The notes under the pieces are model-generated. The model made no database searches, was not told the origin of the DNA, and saw nothing but the letters and a program-made list of their open reading frames with translations. Shown here one piece after another: positions 11,281 to 20,981 of a stretch of 64,000 bases of DNA. Position 1 is the first letter of the stretch; every line of letters starts with the position of its first letter. Made by a program: the position numbers and the translations under genes. Origin of the DNA: Atopsyche davidsoni (taxonomy: Eukaryota > Arthropoda > Insecta > Trichoptera > Hydrobiosidae); NCBI GenBank assembly GCA_022113835.1, contig JAILWY010000014.1:13079501-13143500 (forward strand). The letters run 5' to 3'.

Positions 11281-14111
11281 TCTTCTACGTGTTATAATGA
11301 ATGAACATTAAAATTATTTAACCTGCTTTTTTATTTCCTTAAAAACTAAATCAAAATTTATTTTAACGTCCAAGTTGTAATCGTTTTGCTTTAATATCAA
11401 CGTCACAGACATATTTTAAATTGACTTAATTATTTTAAAAAATTAAAATAAATTTATGAAAATTATTTATACGAAGAAAAACTGATAACACATTGTGGCT
11501 TCTTATTTGGATTTTAAATGAGTTTGAATACAATTAAACTACAATGCTACTTTTAAACCCTAAAAGTTTAATTGATAATTAGACAGATTTGGCTTCACTG
11601 AACCAAAAGTAATTCTCCGTTAAGTACAGGCAACGTCGAATATATACAATAACTAGACGTTATAATATACGTTAATACCGTGTGTTTTGGAATTTAATTA
11701 TATATGGACACGACCTTTGATAATATTATTAAAAATATATCAGTTGCCACGGTGGTTTATTAATAAAATCTAGGCTTTCGGCCTTGTATTTTTCGTTAAT
11801 TTTTAACCTTGTGAACTAATGGACGAATAATATGTTTGGCCGGATAAAAATACCACATGAAATTATAATCCAAACAATGCGAATTGAATATAAAATTGTG
11901 CATAATCTAACACGAAATCGGCGACGCGAAATTGTTGGCGCTTTTGAAAGCGTTGAATAAATTCAGAACGATCGTTGTTTATTTCAGATCCGGTGGCTTA
12001 TCTGAAACTAGAATCAAATTGGAAATCTCCTGTTTGGTTGGAGGGCGGCATGCGCCATGTACCTAGTATCCTGAAACACGAAGCCTTATATTGGGAATTC
12101 ACCATCAGAATTTGAACAAGCAGCAGGAATCACACCTGGAATAGAAAAAAATGGAAAAATACTCAACTACTATCATTATTCTTACTATAAAATTGAGTCA
12201 AAACAGGCTTTTTTGACTTAAGTTAAATGCTTGTTTTTATGTTAAATGACCCCGGTTTTGTCAACAAAAATTAGTTAAAACGAGCTGTATTAGATGGTTA
12301 CTTTTGATTTTTAAACGTTGTTGTGCAATGCGCAATTTATAAAGCTATAATATATTTGGCATCTGTGCCGTAATTTGGCGGCTATAGTATGGGGTAATAC
12401 AGAGGACGAACAAAAACAGTTTTATTGACGACCTGTTTATGTAGGACCTAGTTTGGTAAGTCTCATATTTTATTTGTTTCAGTCTCGTGACTCTCCGTAA
12501 TATTTTTGAGTTCTTATTCTTCGTTACTCCGAGCCCTACTTAGGCTTACGTTACTACAAGCGTTTCATTTATAAATCAATCTCGACGGCAAAATCCCTAA
12601 TGATGATCGTAATGCAATTGGAGGTACTGATAATCGACGTAACGGTGCCAATCAACTATTTTGCTTGTTGCTTGTACAAGATAGTCATCGTTTATCATGT
12701 ACTGTAACCGGAGAAATCAGAACTTTATACTGCGTCGTATGAGTCATCAACACCTCGGCTCGCGCTCGAACTTTCAACGCATCCTTAAGGCGGGCAGGTG
12801 GTTACGAATGTATACATTCCTGATACAAATAATATTCTAATCTCATCAAAGTAATATGTCGAATAGTTAGAAAGTTCCAGAAACCAAACATCTAAAGCCG
12901 CGTAGCTACGCCGAGCTTGGAATTCGACCGCAGATACCGCACAAATATACACGTAGCGTATACGCGCCGGTCTTACTTCCAAGCCGTTTATCGTGATTCC
13001 ATCAAGTTTGACGAAGTTATTTCTCAACAGCGAAGGATTACCTTTTATAGGCCGGCATGAAGGAAGCCGCGGGAACAAAACCAAACAAAGCACTATAATT
13101 TACAAAACACACCGCCATTATCACGCGAGACGTATAATTATTGCGCCAATCAAACGCTCAATTCAGACGGGAAAGTTTTTCTACGTTTTCCACCAGACGC
13201 GGCTTTTGGGCATGAACTCTGGAAGGGCTATGATAATGCCAGAGCGTAAACCTCACAAATTAATGTTAAAAATATATTATCTTTCAAATATTTTACCGCA
13301 GTTCATAATTAATTTATATGGATTGCTCGACATAGTACAATTGTGATATTTCAACTGAGCATTTTCAATTGAATACTACGACCACCGTCATTAGGGTTTC
13401 CACCCTTCCCGTGTAAATGCGCCAGCGATTCTTGCTCAACGAAACTATCCTTGGTACTCAAAGTTTAACTTAAGCACGGCAACCCTCCGATACCCCATTA
13501 AGCCGTCTTCCTTTCACTATTCAACACCTTTATCGTCGGCTCTGCATCACACTTTTGTAGACTATCCTGCTAACTGAGTCCTGGTACCGATCATAGAGCT
13601 CAGTGTTGTAGTTCGTTTTGTCCTTTTTTCACAGCGTCCATACTTCTGAGGAGTATATGAGCATCAACCGTCCGAGTCCTTGTGACAATCGGGGCGATGT
13701 GGCCACATACACATATAGTCCACAGTTCTGTGGTAAATATTATATTATAAATAATAATAAAGTTTATTTATTTAATAGTTTTTTCAACAAACTCAGTGGG
13801 TATCAATTGACAGAACCGACTGACCGCTGCGCCAATCAAGTCTGATAAGTCTGTAAAAAATAAATAGTATGTGTTTTATAGTAATTCGCTTACTATTTTA
13901 ACGGAACTCTATCAAATACTTTCTTTGAATAAATTAGCTAAACTAATATTTAGGTTCTTCCACAAGAATATACTTTCATACCATACCATAAATAGTTCTA
14001 AGAGTTCAATAGTTGAACTTCGTCACTATAAAATAAAAAATTCATTATGCGTGACTACTCACTGTGGCAATATTTATGCAGGTGAATTGTTTGGTGTGTG
14101 TTTATTTTATT
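11281..14111. other. Intergenic DNA, less AT-rich in 11.9-13.8 kb
   Basis: The 11.9-13.8 kb part is visibly less AT-rich than its surroundings and holds 102- and 117-codon frames on opposite strands (12785-13093 and 12993-13346). They overlap each other and lack recognisable motifs. A tail of (ATAA)-type repeats lies at 13742-13760. It may be decayed transposon sequence or conserved non-coding DNA. No gene is supported. Confidence 0.35.
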
Positions 14112-14116
14112 ATGGT

Positions 14117-15212
14117 TGTTGAGGATTGCTACCAGGTATAGTTCTCGCTTTCGAGACTTCTGGTAGACATTCAATTTCTTCGATGTGACTTCACGAATTC
14201 CCCAAAGCTCGTGAATACTTAGTGGACTGTATAGTAGGGTAGATTTAAAGACTTCTTTCATATTAACTTTTATTTAAACTTTATTACAAACTTTGTTATA
14301 ATATATGATTTCCAGACATGTTACATTTAACACTTTTATAAGACACTTATTTAAAAGACTTTCACTTTGAACCGACAACAGGGGTCGGTAACTTAACACT
14401 TTCGCTTTGATCGCGAACTTCTTTACGTGACTACGAACGTCACAATATACTTCCGAACTCGCGGCGGTATATTCACTGAGATTTGTAAGATCTCTACTTT
14501 AATTACGGCAGGTACGAACATTTCGTAACCTCACCGGACCTAACGGCGGAACGGAATTCGCGTTTACCGGAGTGTAATCTTACGGGCATCGTAACCCCGT
14601 GAAGACATGTTGAACACTAGCCCTATAGGGCTCTTACTGGTCTTTATACGGTTCCAGAACAAAGAAGGCATGTTTACAAAAGTTCACACGCTGCAAACAT
14701 ATTAAATTTACCAATCAACGAAAATATCAATTGACCGTATCCAGACCGTCATAAATATAAACTTCGGTTCCTTGGTTATTCCAAATTAACGAGTTCGGTA
14801 TTTAAACACAAAGACGTACAGTATTTGGCCATATGCAAGGCTTAAAATAAAATATAAAATATCCGTGGGAAGGATAGATTTTAGGAATTATTTCTCTGTA
14901 TGAATAGCTAACCGTAATACCAAATGTCAAATAAATCTTAATTTTATAGGAAACCGTATGCCTACAAACCTTAAGTTAATTTAAACTTGGTCGCTAAACA
15001 CATATGTTTGTAATAAAAGAATATTAGGATTTTAACCGTGACCAAGGATTATACCCCGATCGCCTATGCTGGTGTGTTCTCACCATTCAAAGGCACAAAA
15101 AATCATCGTAAAAAAAACTAAAATTCCACCCTTGTGGCATAAATCTACTTCAAATTTAAAGTCACTTAAATCTAAGAAAATAAAGATTATTTTTATGGTC
15201 GCGTTGGTAACA
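14117..15212 (-). repeat. 3' long terminal repeat (1,096 bp)
   Basis: Downstream LTR of the same element, preceded on the minus strand by the purine-rich tract. Its outer edge abuts the ATGGT target duplication at 14112-14116. Confidence 0.92.
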
Positions 15213-15394
15213 TACCCCCGTTCGCAAAAAATTAATTTTTTGCCCATCTAAAGTAAAAACGAGACTATAAATTAACCGATCTTCACTTGATGGTCAGCGA
15301 CGTTCGATTCCATCGAACGCTCTCTGTTGTTCCGCTCTGGCGAGCGGTATGTCCGAGGCAGCATGGCCCGGACTACTTGTCTGGGGCGGCGGGT

Positions 15395-15580
15395 TTTAGG
15401 GCGGCGGCGGCACCAGGGCGGCAGCGGCACCAGGGCGGCAGGCGCGAGGGCGGCGGCGGCACCAGGGCGGCAGCACCAGGGCGACAGGCGCGAGGGCGGC
15501 GGCGGCACCAGGGCGGCAGCACCAGGGCGGCAGGCGCGAGGGCGGCGGCGGCACCAGGGCGGCAGCACCAGGGCGGCAGG
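15395..15580. repeat. GC-rich minisatellite, 46-bp unit
   Basis: CAGGCGCGAGG recurs at 15439, 15485 and 15531, giving an exact 46-bp period with internal GGCGGCGGC and CACCAGGGCGG subrepeats. It lies in the 3' part of the LTR element. Several frames stay open across it on both strands purely because of composition, giving Gly/Arg/Ala or Pro/Arg/Ala translations. Confidence 0.88.
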
Positions 15581-16600
15581 GCCCATGCTACAAGGCGTGG
15601 GCGGGCCTCAGGGAGAGGCCCGGGCGGCAGGACAGTGAGGCCCAGAGCGGTGGGGTCCAGGCGGTAAGGCCTGGGTCTGCAGGGCCTAGGCGGAGCCTAG
15701 GCGGCAGGGCGGCTGGATTCAGGTGGCAGGGCGGTGGGGCCCGGGCGCGCTTTAGCGGGCGCCGGGCTGCAGGCAGCTTGCGACAGCGGGATGCTTGGCA
15801 GAAACACAAATTGAATATGTGTGCTAATGTCAATCACTTTGACAGTTTAGAGAACATCTGGTGGTCTCGCAGGCGGTTCTAACTGGACTGACGCATTTCA
15901 GATATTAGGCCGCGCTCCCTTGCGCGCGGGGTGCGGGGGGTTGCCCAAAGATCAACGCTGGCGCAGCCCCCAAGCTCGGCATTCTGCATCAGCTGTGTTA
16001 TCGACGCGCATAGGTTTTTTGTCGTATTTAACGACTGACCCCCTTTTTTTTTTATTCAACTCGGTCGCGCGAGGCACGGGTGTGCGGGCGCGGGGGTCCT
16101 GGTCATTTGTTTACAGATCCCGTGGTCCCGTCTCTGAGTCTCGAAGTGGCTTCGACTCATTAAGGCAAGGCAAGCGGCAACGCAGGGCAAGGCCCGGCGA
16201 CGCAAGGCAAGGCCCGGGCGACGAGGTACTGGCTGGCCTCGAGTGGCGAGCAGACAGCGCGGCTCAGGCGGCCGGGCGGTGGGGCCCGGGTGCGCCTAGC
16301 GGGCGTCGGGTTGCAGGGAGCTCGGGACTCTTTTTTTTATACTTGCTGTCGGGCACTCGACCCGAGGGTGTGGGGTGCGCGGGGGGTCACCGATGACAGA
16401 TGTTGGTTTGTCATCTGCGACTCGCACCGGCTTGTTTTATTGCCTATATTTGAAAGGTTATTCAACTCACAGCTGTGCGGTTTGTTTATTTAATCTTTAG
16501 GTGAGATTTTTCTAATCTCCCTTTTCTGATGCAGTGCGTTTCTATTGTGCAATTACTTTATCGCAGGTCGGCATAATTTGCACAATTTGTTGTGGTACAA
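15581..16600. other. 3' internal part of the LTR element, non-coding
   Basis: GC-rich sequence between the ORF stop and the minisatellite. Frames such as 15920-16396 (plus) are Gly/Arg/Ser-rich and run against the element's orientation. I see no protein motif. It may carry packaging or RNA structural signals. Confidence 0.4.
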
Positions 16601-18403
16601 TTATCCTGTACCGGGTCTTCGTATTTTCCGCAATTTATTTTCAGAGCCAATTCCAGTGCAGTAGGCGCCCTTAGTTTCTGGGGGTGGCTTATCTTGTGGC
16701 TTGGGCGGCGGCGTTTGAATCAACGCAGCTGGCTGTTCTTCAGCGATCGACATTTCTTTGAACGCGATATCATAATACGCGATCTCGTCCGGCCTCGTAA
16801 CATTTACGAGCAATTGCAATTCTTGCATTGACGTGGGCGAAACATCTACACCTTTCATGGGGTAGCTCGACCAGTCAGTTTCTTGATCGTGAGGCATCAG
16901 CGATGGCTCCTTCACGGGCAAGTTTTCATTTATAACATTCACACGACGCGCTATCTTAGGCGACGTCGGAATGCATTTAACCGGCTGTATAGCATACAGA
17001 GGTGTGGGTGTAATATTTAAGCATTCTGTGACATCTTTCGACCAGCTACCTTCTCGAGGGTGCGGCATCAGCGGCAACTCCTCGGCTGTCGAGATGTCGT
17101 TCGTTGGGGCGTCTCGACGCATGGGTCTGGGCGGCGAGACGCTTCGGGCCGGCTGTAATTTATGCAGCGGCGTGGGCGACGTTTGCATCGACGTGGGGGG
17201 CGGTTCTTCAGCCATCGGGATTTCTGCGATGGTGATTTCGCGTCGCGCTGTTTTAGGCGGTGTCGTGGGTAGTGACATTTTAGCTGAAGAGATGTCATCA
17301 GTGGGAGCGTCACGACGCGCTAGTTTGGGCGGCGTCGGGACGTCTCGGGTCGCCAGCGCAGCCGGAAGAGGTGCAGGCGGCGGCTCTCCGACTGGCGTGA
17401 CGTCAGTGGCGGCGCCCCGACCCGCGAGTTCGTGCGGCGTCAGGACGCTTCGGACCATTTGCACAGCATGCAAAGGCTTGGGCGGAATCTTTATGCATTC
17501 CGCTATTTCACTCGACAACCCATTTTCGTGAGGATGCGGCATCAGCGGCAACTCCTCGGCTGTCGAGATTTTATTCATTATGTCGTCGCGGCGCACTGGT
17601 TTGTGCTGCACCGGGACGCTTCGGGCCATTTGCACAGCATGCAAAGGCTTGGGCGGAATCTTTATGCATTCCGCGATTTCACTCGACCAGCCACCTTCTC
17701 GAGGATGCGGCATCAGCGGCAACTCCTCGACTGTCGAGATTTCATTTGGGGCGACGTCGCGGCGCACAGGTTTGGACGGCGCCGGGTCACTTTGGGCCAT
17801 TTGCACGGCATGCAACGGCTTGGGCGGAATCTTTATGCATTCCGCTATTTCACTCGACCAGCCATTTTCTCGAGGACGCAGTTTTAGCGACATCTTCTTG
17901 GCTGTCGCGATTTCTTTCATTTGTTTTTTAATATCTATCATTTTCATTTGGGATTTCAAGATTTCTTCCTGAATCTTCGATATGTTTTCCTGTGTCTTCA
18001 GCCTTTCTTGCTGTATCTTCGCCTCTTCTTCATCTGCTTCAATCATGATCTGAAGCCTCTTCGCCATTCTGACATAGTGTGCGTAATTGCTCATTGATGA
18101 TCGACAGCTGAGTTTTTCGGTCGGGACGGCGGTCACGGCGGCGGTCGCGGCGGCGGTCGAGACGGCGGTCCGGACGGCGGTCGTGACGGCGGTCGTGACG
18201 GCGGTCGTGACGGCGGTCGTGACGGCGGTCGTGACGGCGGTCGTGACGGCGGTCGCGACGGCGGTCGTGACGGCGGTCGGGACGGCGGTCGCGACGGCGG
18301 TTGGGACGGCGGTCGTGGATTCCCCTTTCTGACTTCTGGCAGCTTCTGAGCGTGTAACAACCATCTTTGGATGTTGCACTATGGTTCCAATTCCTGGCAT
18401 CAA
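16601..18403 (-). CDS. Gag-like repeat protein of the non-autonomous LTR element
   Basis: A 600-residue ORF starts 41 bp inside the 5' LTR, where gag is expected. Residues 1-30 are a short basic leader. Residues 31-93 are a Thr-Ala-Val tract encoded by a 12-bp microsatellite. Residues 104-170 form a strongly predicted Glu/Lys/Gln/Ile-rich coiled coil. From residue 183 come tandem units of 57 residues, each with SSEIAECIKIPPKPLHAVQM and a following ELPLMPHP. Three units are near-identical (starts at 183, 240 and 297) and later ones are diverged. The C-terminus is Pro-rich. No CCHC zinc knuckle, protease or polymerase motif is present. The second Met at residue 104, after the repeat tract, is an alternative start. 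A structural, RNA-binding or particle-forming role is inferred only from position. I recognise no homologue. Confidence 0.65.
   Translation of the reverse strand: MMPGIGTIVQHPKMVVTRSEAARSQKGESTTAVPTAVATAVPTAVTTAVATAVTTAVTTAVTTAVTTAVTTAVTTAVRTAVSTAAATAAVTAVPTEKLSCRSSMSNYAHYVRMAKRLQIMIEADEEEAKIQQERLKTQENISKIQEEILKSQMKMIDIKKQMKEIATAKKMSLKLRPRENGWSSEIAECIKIPPKPLHAVQMAQSDPAPSKPVRRDVAPNEISTVEELPLMPHPREGGWSSEIAECIKIPPKPLHAVQMARSVPVQHKPVRRDDIMNKISTAEELPLMPHPHENGLSSEIAECIKIPPKPLHAVQMVRSVLTPHELAGRGAATDVTPVGEPPPAPLPAALATRDVPTPPKLARRDAPTDDISSAKMSLPTTPPKTARREITIAEIPMAEEPPPTSMQTSPTPLHKLQPARSVSPPRPMRRDAPTNDISTAEELPLMPHPREGSWSKDVTECLNITPTPLYAIQPVKCIPTSPKIARRVNVINENLPVKEPSLMPHDQETDWSSYPMKGVDVSPTSMQELQLLVNVTRPDEIAYYDIAFKEMSIAEEQPAALIQTPPPKPQDKPPPETKGAYCTGIGSENKLRKIRRPGTG
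18124..18318. repeat. 12-bp microsatellite (GGCGGTCGTGAC)n
   Basis: About 16 units of a 12-bp repeat, read in frame by the minus-strand ORF as Thr-Ala-Val-Thr-type residues. The 3' units are near-perfect and the 5' units are variants. Slippage would lengthen or shorten the protein without changing frame. Confidence 0.9.
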
Positions 18404-18425
18404 AGATCCATATGTTTCTAGTTAG

Positions 18426-18443
18426 ATCCGGCTCGAAGGACCA
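18426..18443 (-). other. Primer binding site, tRNA-Tyr type
   Basis: Directly adjoining the 5' LTR, the minus strand reads TGGTCCTTCGAGCCGGAT. This is complementary to a tRNA 3' end of the form ATCCGGCTCGAAGGACCA: T-stem CCGGC, acceptor strand TCGAAGG, discriminator A, then CCA. From memory this fits animal tRNA-Tyr, whose 5' end is CCTTCGA. All 18 bases fit that reading. Confidence 0.8.
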
Positions 18444-19539
18444 TGTTGAGGATTGCTACCAGGTATAGTTCTCGCTTTCGAGACTTCTGGTAGACATTCA
18501 ATTTCTTCGATGTGACTTCACGAATTCCCCAAAGCTCGTGAATACTTAGTGGACTGTATAGTAGGGTAGATTTAAAGACTTCTTTCATATTAACTTTTAT
18601 TTAAACTTTATTACAAACTTTGTTATAATATATGATTTCCAGACATGTTACATTTAACACTTTTATAAGACACTTATTTAAAAGACTTTCACTTTGAACC
18701 GACAACAGGGGTCGGTAACTTAACACTTTCGCTTTGATCGCGAACTTCTTTACGTGACTACGAACGTCACAATATACTTCCGAACTCGCGGCGGTATATT
18801 CACTGAGATTTGTAAGATCTCTACTTTAATTACGGCAGGTACGAACATTTCGTAACCTCACCGGACCTAACGGCGGAACGGAATTCGCGTTTACCGGAGT
18901 GTAATCTTACGGGCATCGTAACCCCGTGAAGACATGTTGAACACTAGCCCTATAGGGCTCTTACTGGTCTTTATACGGTTCCAGAACAAAGAAGGCATGT
19001 TTACAAAAGTTCACACGCTGCAAACATATTAAATTTACCAATCAACGAAAATATCAATTGACCGTATCCAGACCGTCATAAATATAAACTTCGGTTCCTT
19101 GGTTATTCCAAATTAACGAGTTCGGTATTTAAACACAAAGACGTACAGTATTTGGCCATATGCAAGGCTTAAAATAAAATATAAAATATCCGTGGGAAGG
19201 ATAGATTTTAGGAATTATTTCTCTGTATGAATAGCTAACCGTAATACCAAATGTCAAATAAATCTTAATTTTATAGGAAACCGTATGCCTACAAACCTTA
19301 AGTTAATTTAAACTTGGTCGCTAAACACATATGTTTGTAATAAAAGAATATTAGGATTTTAACCGTGACCAAGGATTATACCCCGATCGCCTATGCTGGT
19401 GTGTTCTCACCATTCAAAGGCACAAAAAATCATCGTAAAAAAAACTAAAATTCCACCCTTGTGGCATAAATCTACTTCAAATTTAAAGTCACTTAAATCT
19501 AAGAAAATAAAGATTATTTTTATGGTCGCGTTGGTAACA
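18444..19539 (-). repeat. 5' long terminal repeat (1,096 bp)
   Basis: This is the upstream LTR in element orientation and so should carry the element's promoter and RNA start. It reads TGTTACC at its 5' end and CCTCAACA at its 3' end on the minus strand. It matches the copy at 14117-15212 in length and in every stretch I compared. The short frame at 19393-19614 lies in the LTR and its flank and is duplicated at 15066, so it is not a gene. Confidence 0.92.
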
Positions 19540-19544
19540 ATGGT

Positions 19545-20636
19545 GTTTGAACCAACCGAAGCGAAGCTTTATTTTCAATCAAAATACGTGACTTACAGCG
19601 TTGCTCTAGAATAACTGAATTATCAAAATAATTGTATTATTTGAATGGGTAAAATCAATACACGTTTGTAGCTAATATGTGTTTGGTGAATCGGAGACTT
19701 GCTTTTTAATACCCTTTGATTATTCTGTTATGTTGTTGTGTTTTTATTGCACTGGTTTCCTTTTTTGTGGATACCACGAGAAAGTTTTCCCTGGTAATAA
19801 TGGGAAAATGTTTCCTTTTTTCTCTTATTATCTCTTTAATGGCTACAAAGTTTTTAAGTTCCAAATTTTCCCTTGCACAGCCAATATATTTATTAATACT
19901 AGACGTAGCAACCAAACACACAGATTTAATATAATTTATCAAAGAACTTTTAAAAACAAAAATTCATAGCATTTTCTTAATACATTTTTATTCTTTAAAA
20001 TCGTCCATAAACGCACGTTGGTTGCTTTTTTTATTACTAAGCAATCGGGTAATACTATTGTTACAGAAACTACAAACCTGTTATTTGTATGAAATTAAAA
20101 TTAAAAAAACAATTTTATTTTACCGACCAACAAGTATTCAAAAGTTTGGTTAAATAAAAAATCATTGCTTGGATGAAAGAGGTGATATATTTTTGTAAAA
20201 TAAGCTGCTCTTTAAAACGTCGATTTTTAGTAAAAAATTTTTTGTGTATTTTCATAGATTTTACAGATAGGTTGTTATAATAATAAAACTAAACTAATAT
20301 ATTTTATTTGTGGTATTATCACCTTAAAGCGTTTTCTAGTAATTGTTTTTCTCTGAGTTATCTTTTAATCAAACTCCGGGTAGTAGGAAGAAGCCCCTCG
20401 GCGCCGGGAACAGGCAGAGGCTTGTTTATTCACTAGTTACTTCCAAAAGAATCCAGAATGCTCCCCGAGCACGCCAAGGGCTGCCCCTCCTGCAACCCCT
20501 CTCTGCCCCAACCAACTTTCATATTTTCAACTTGTATGAAACATTAAAACAGGGAGAACTTGGAAACACTGCGGAGTACATGCGTCTAACGATGTACTTG
20601 AAATTATCCAAAAACATCAATAAATATATATATATA
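19545..20636. other. AT-rich intergenic DNA
   Basis: No supported gene. Overlapping small frames on both strands at 19679-19969 are AT-rich translations without motifs. A slightly GC-rich stretch at 20375-20510 has no recognisable content. Confidence 0.45.
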
Positions 20637-20640
20637 TCTT

Positions 20641-20981
20641 CTCAGAGGAAGTTGGCGACTATCTCACTGAGCATATACTTATTCGGGTCCCCGGGTCTTT
20701 CTACATCCCATTTTTATATTTGAAAGAAATTTCCGCGTATTATTGCTGCGCAATAGCATTATTATAAATACTTTCATTGCAAAGTTCTCGCGTTTAGATC
20801 TGATACTCCTTCTGCAGCAAAATACAGAAAAAATATCAGGAGCCCCCCCACCTCGACAAGGTACTTCCAGAGCACATCCCTTCACAATCATTCCAAGTTC
20901 ATTATTCCATTACCGATCATTTACAAACTCTCAGGGCACATAATGGCAGCCATGAACAAGCAACAGAATGGGGAGAGCGGG
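20641..20981 (+). repeat. Dispersed repeat family R, copy 1
   Basis: Contains the blocks CTCAGAGGAAGTTGGCGAC, GTTTAGATCTGATACTCC, AAGGTACTTCCAGAGCACAT and CAAGCAACAGAATGGGGAGA in order. The same blocks recur in the same order at 54091-54350 and in reverse complement at 62600-63046. The family shows no coding capacity and looks like a non-autonomous transposon about 450 bp long. Confidence 0.75.

Larger units (their letters stand above)
14117..19539 (-). mobile_element. Non-autonomous LTR retrotransposon, complete
   Basis: A 5,423-bp element is bounded by two direct repeats of exactly 1,096 bp (14117-15212 and 18444-19539). Each begins TGTTG and ends AACA when read on the plus strand. The same 5-bp target duplication, ATGGT, flanks both sides (14112-14116 and 19540-19544). 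The primer site next to the 18444 LTR shows the element is transcribed on the minus strand, so the 5' LTR is at 18444-19539. A purine-rich tract (AACGGGGGTA on the minus strand, 15213-15222) sits where the polypurine tract should be. The internal 3.2 kb holds one long ORF and no protease, reverse transcriptase, RNase H or integrase motif. It therefore depends on an autonomous relative, as LARD-type elements do. Equal LTR lengths and no differences noticed by eye suggest a recent insertion. A BEL/Pao partner is a guess. Confidence 0.9.

Noticed and set aside
12785..13346. Overlapping 102- and 117-codon frames on opposite strands
   Set aside because: Mutually exclusive, without motifs or splice support. 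Taken as composition effects.
15066..15251. 61-codon plus frame, duplicated at 19393-19614
   Set aside because: It lies inside the LTRs, which explains the duplication, and it runs against the element's transcription direction.
15287..15667. Gly/Arg/Ala-rich frames on both strands around the minisatellite, up to 126 codons
   Set aside because: They are open only because the 46-bp GC-rich repeat lacks stops in several frames. They have no domain and lie in the 3' interior of the LTR element.
16971..17972. Plus-strand frames of 130-186 codons opposite the 600-codon ORF
   Set aside because: They are antisense shadows of the repeat-coding minus-strand ORF. Their periodicity mirrors the 57-residue units.
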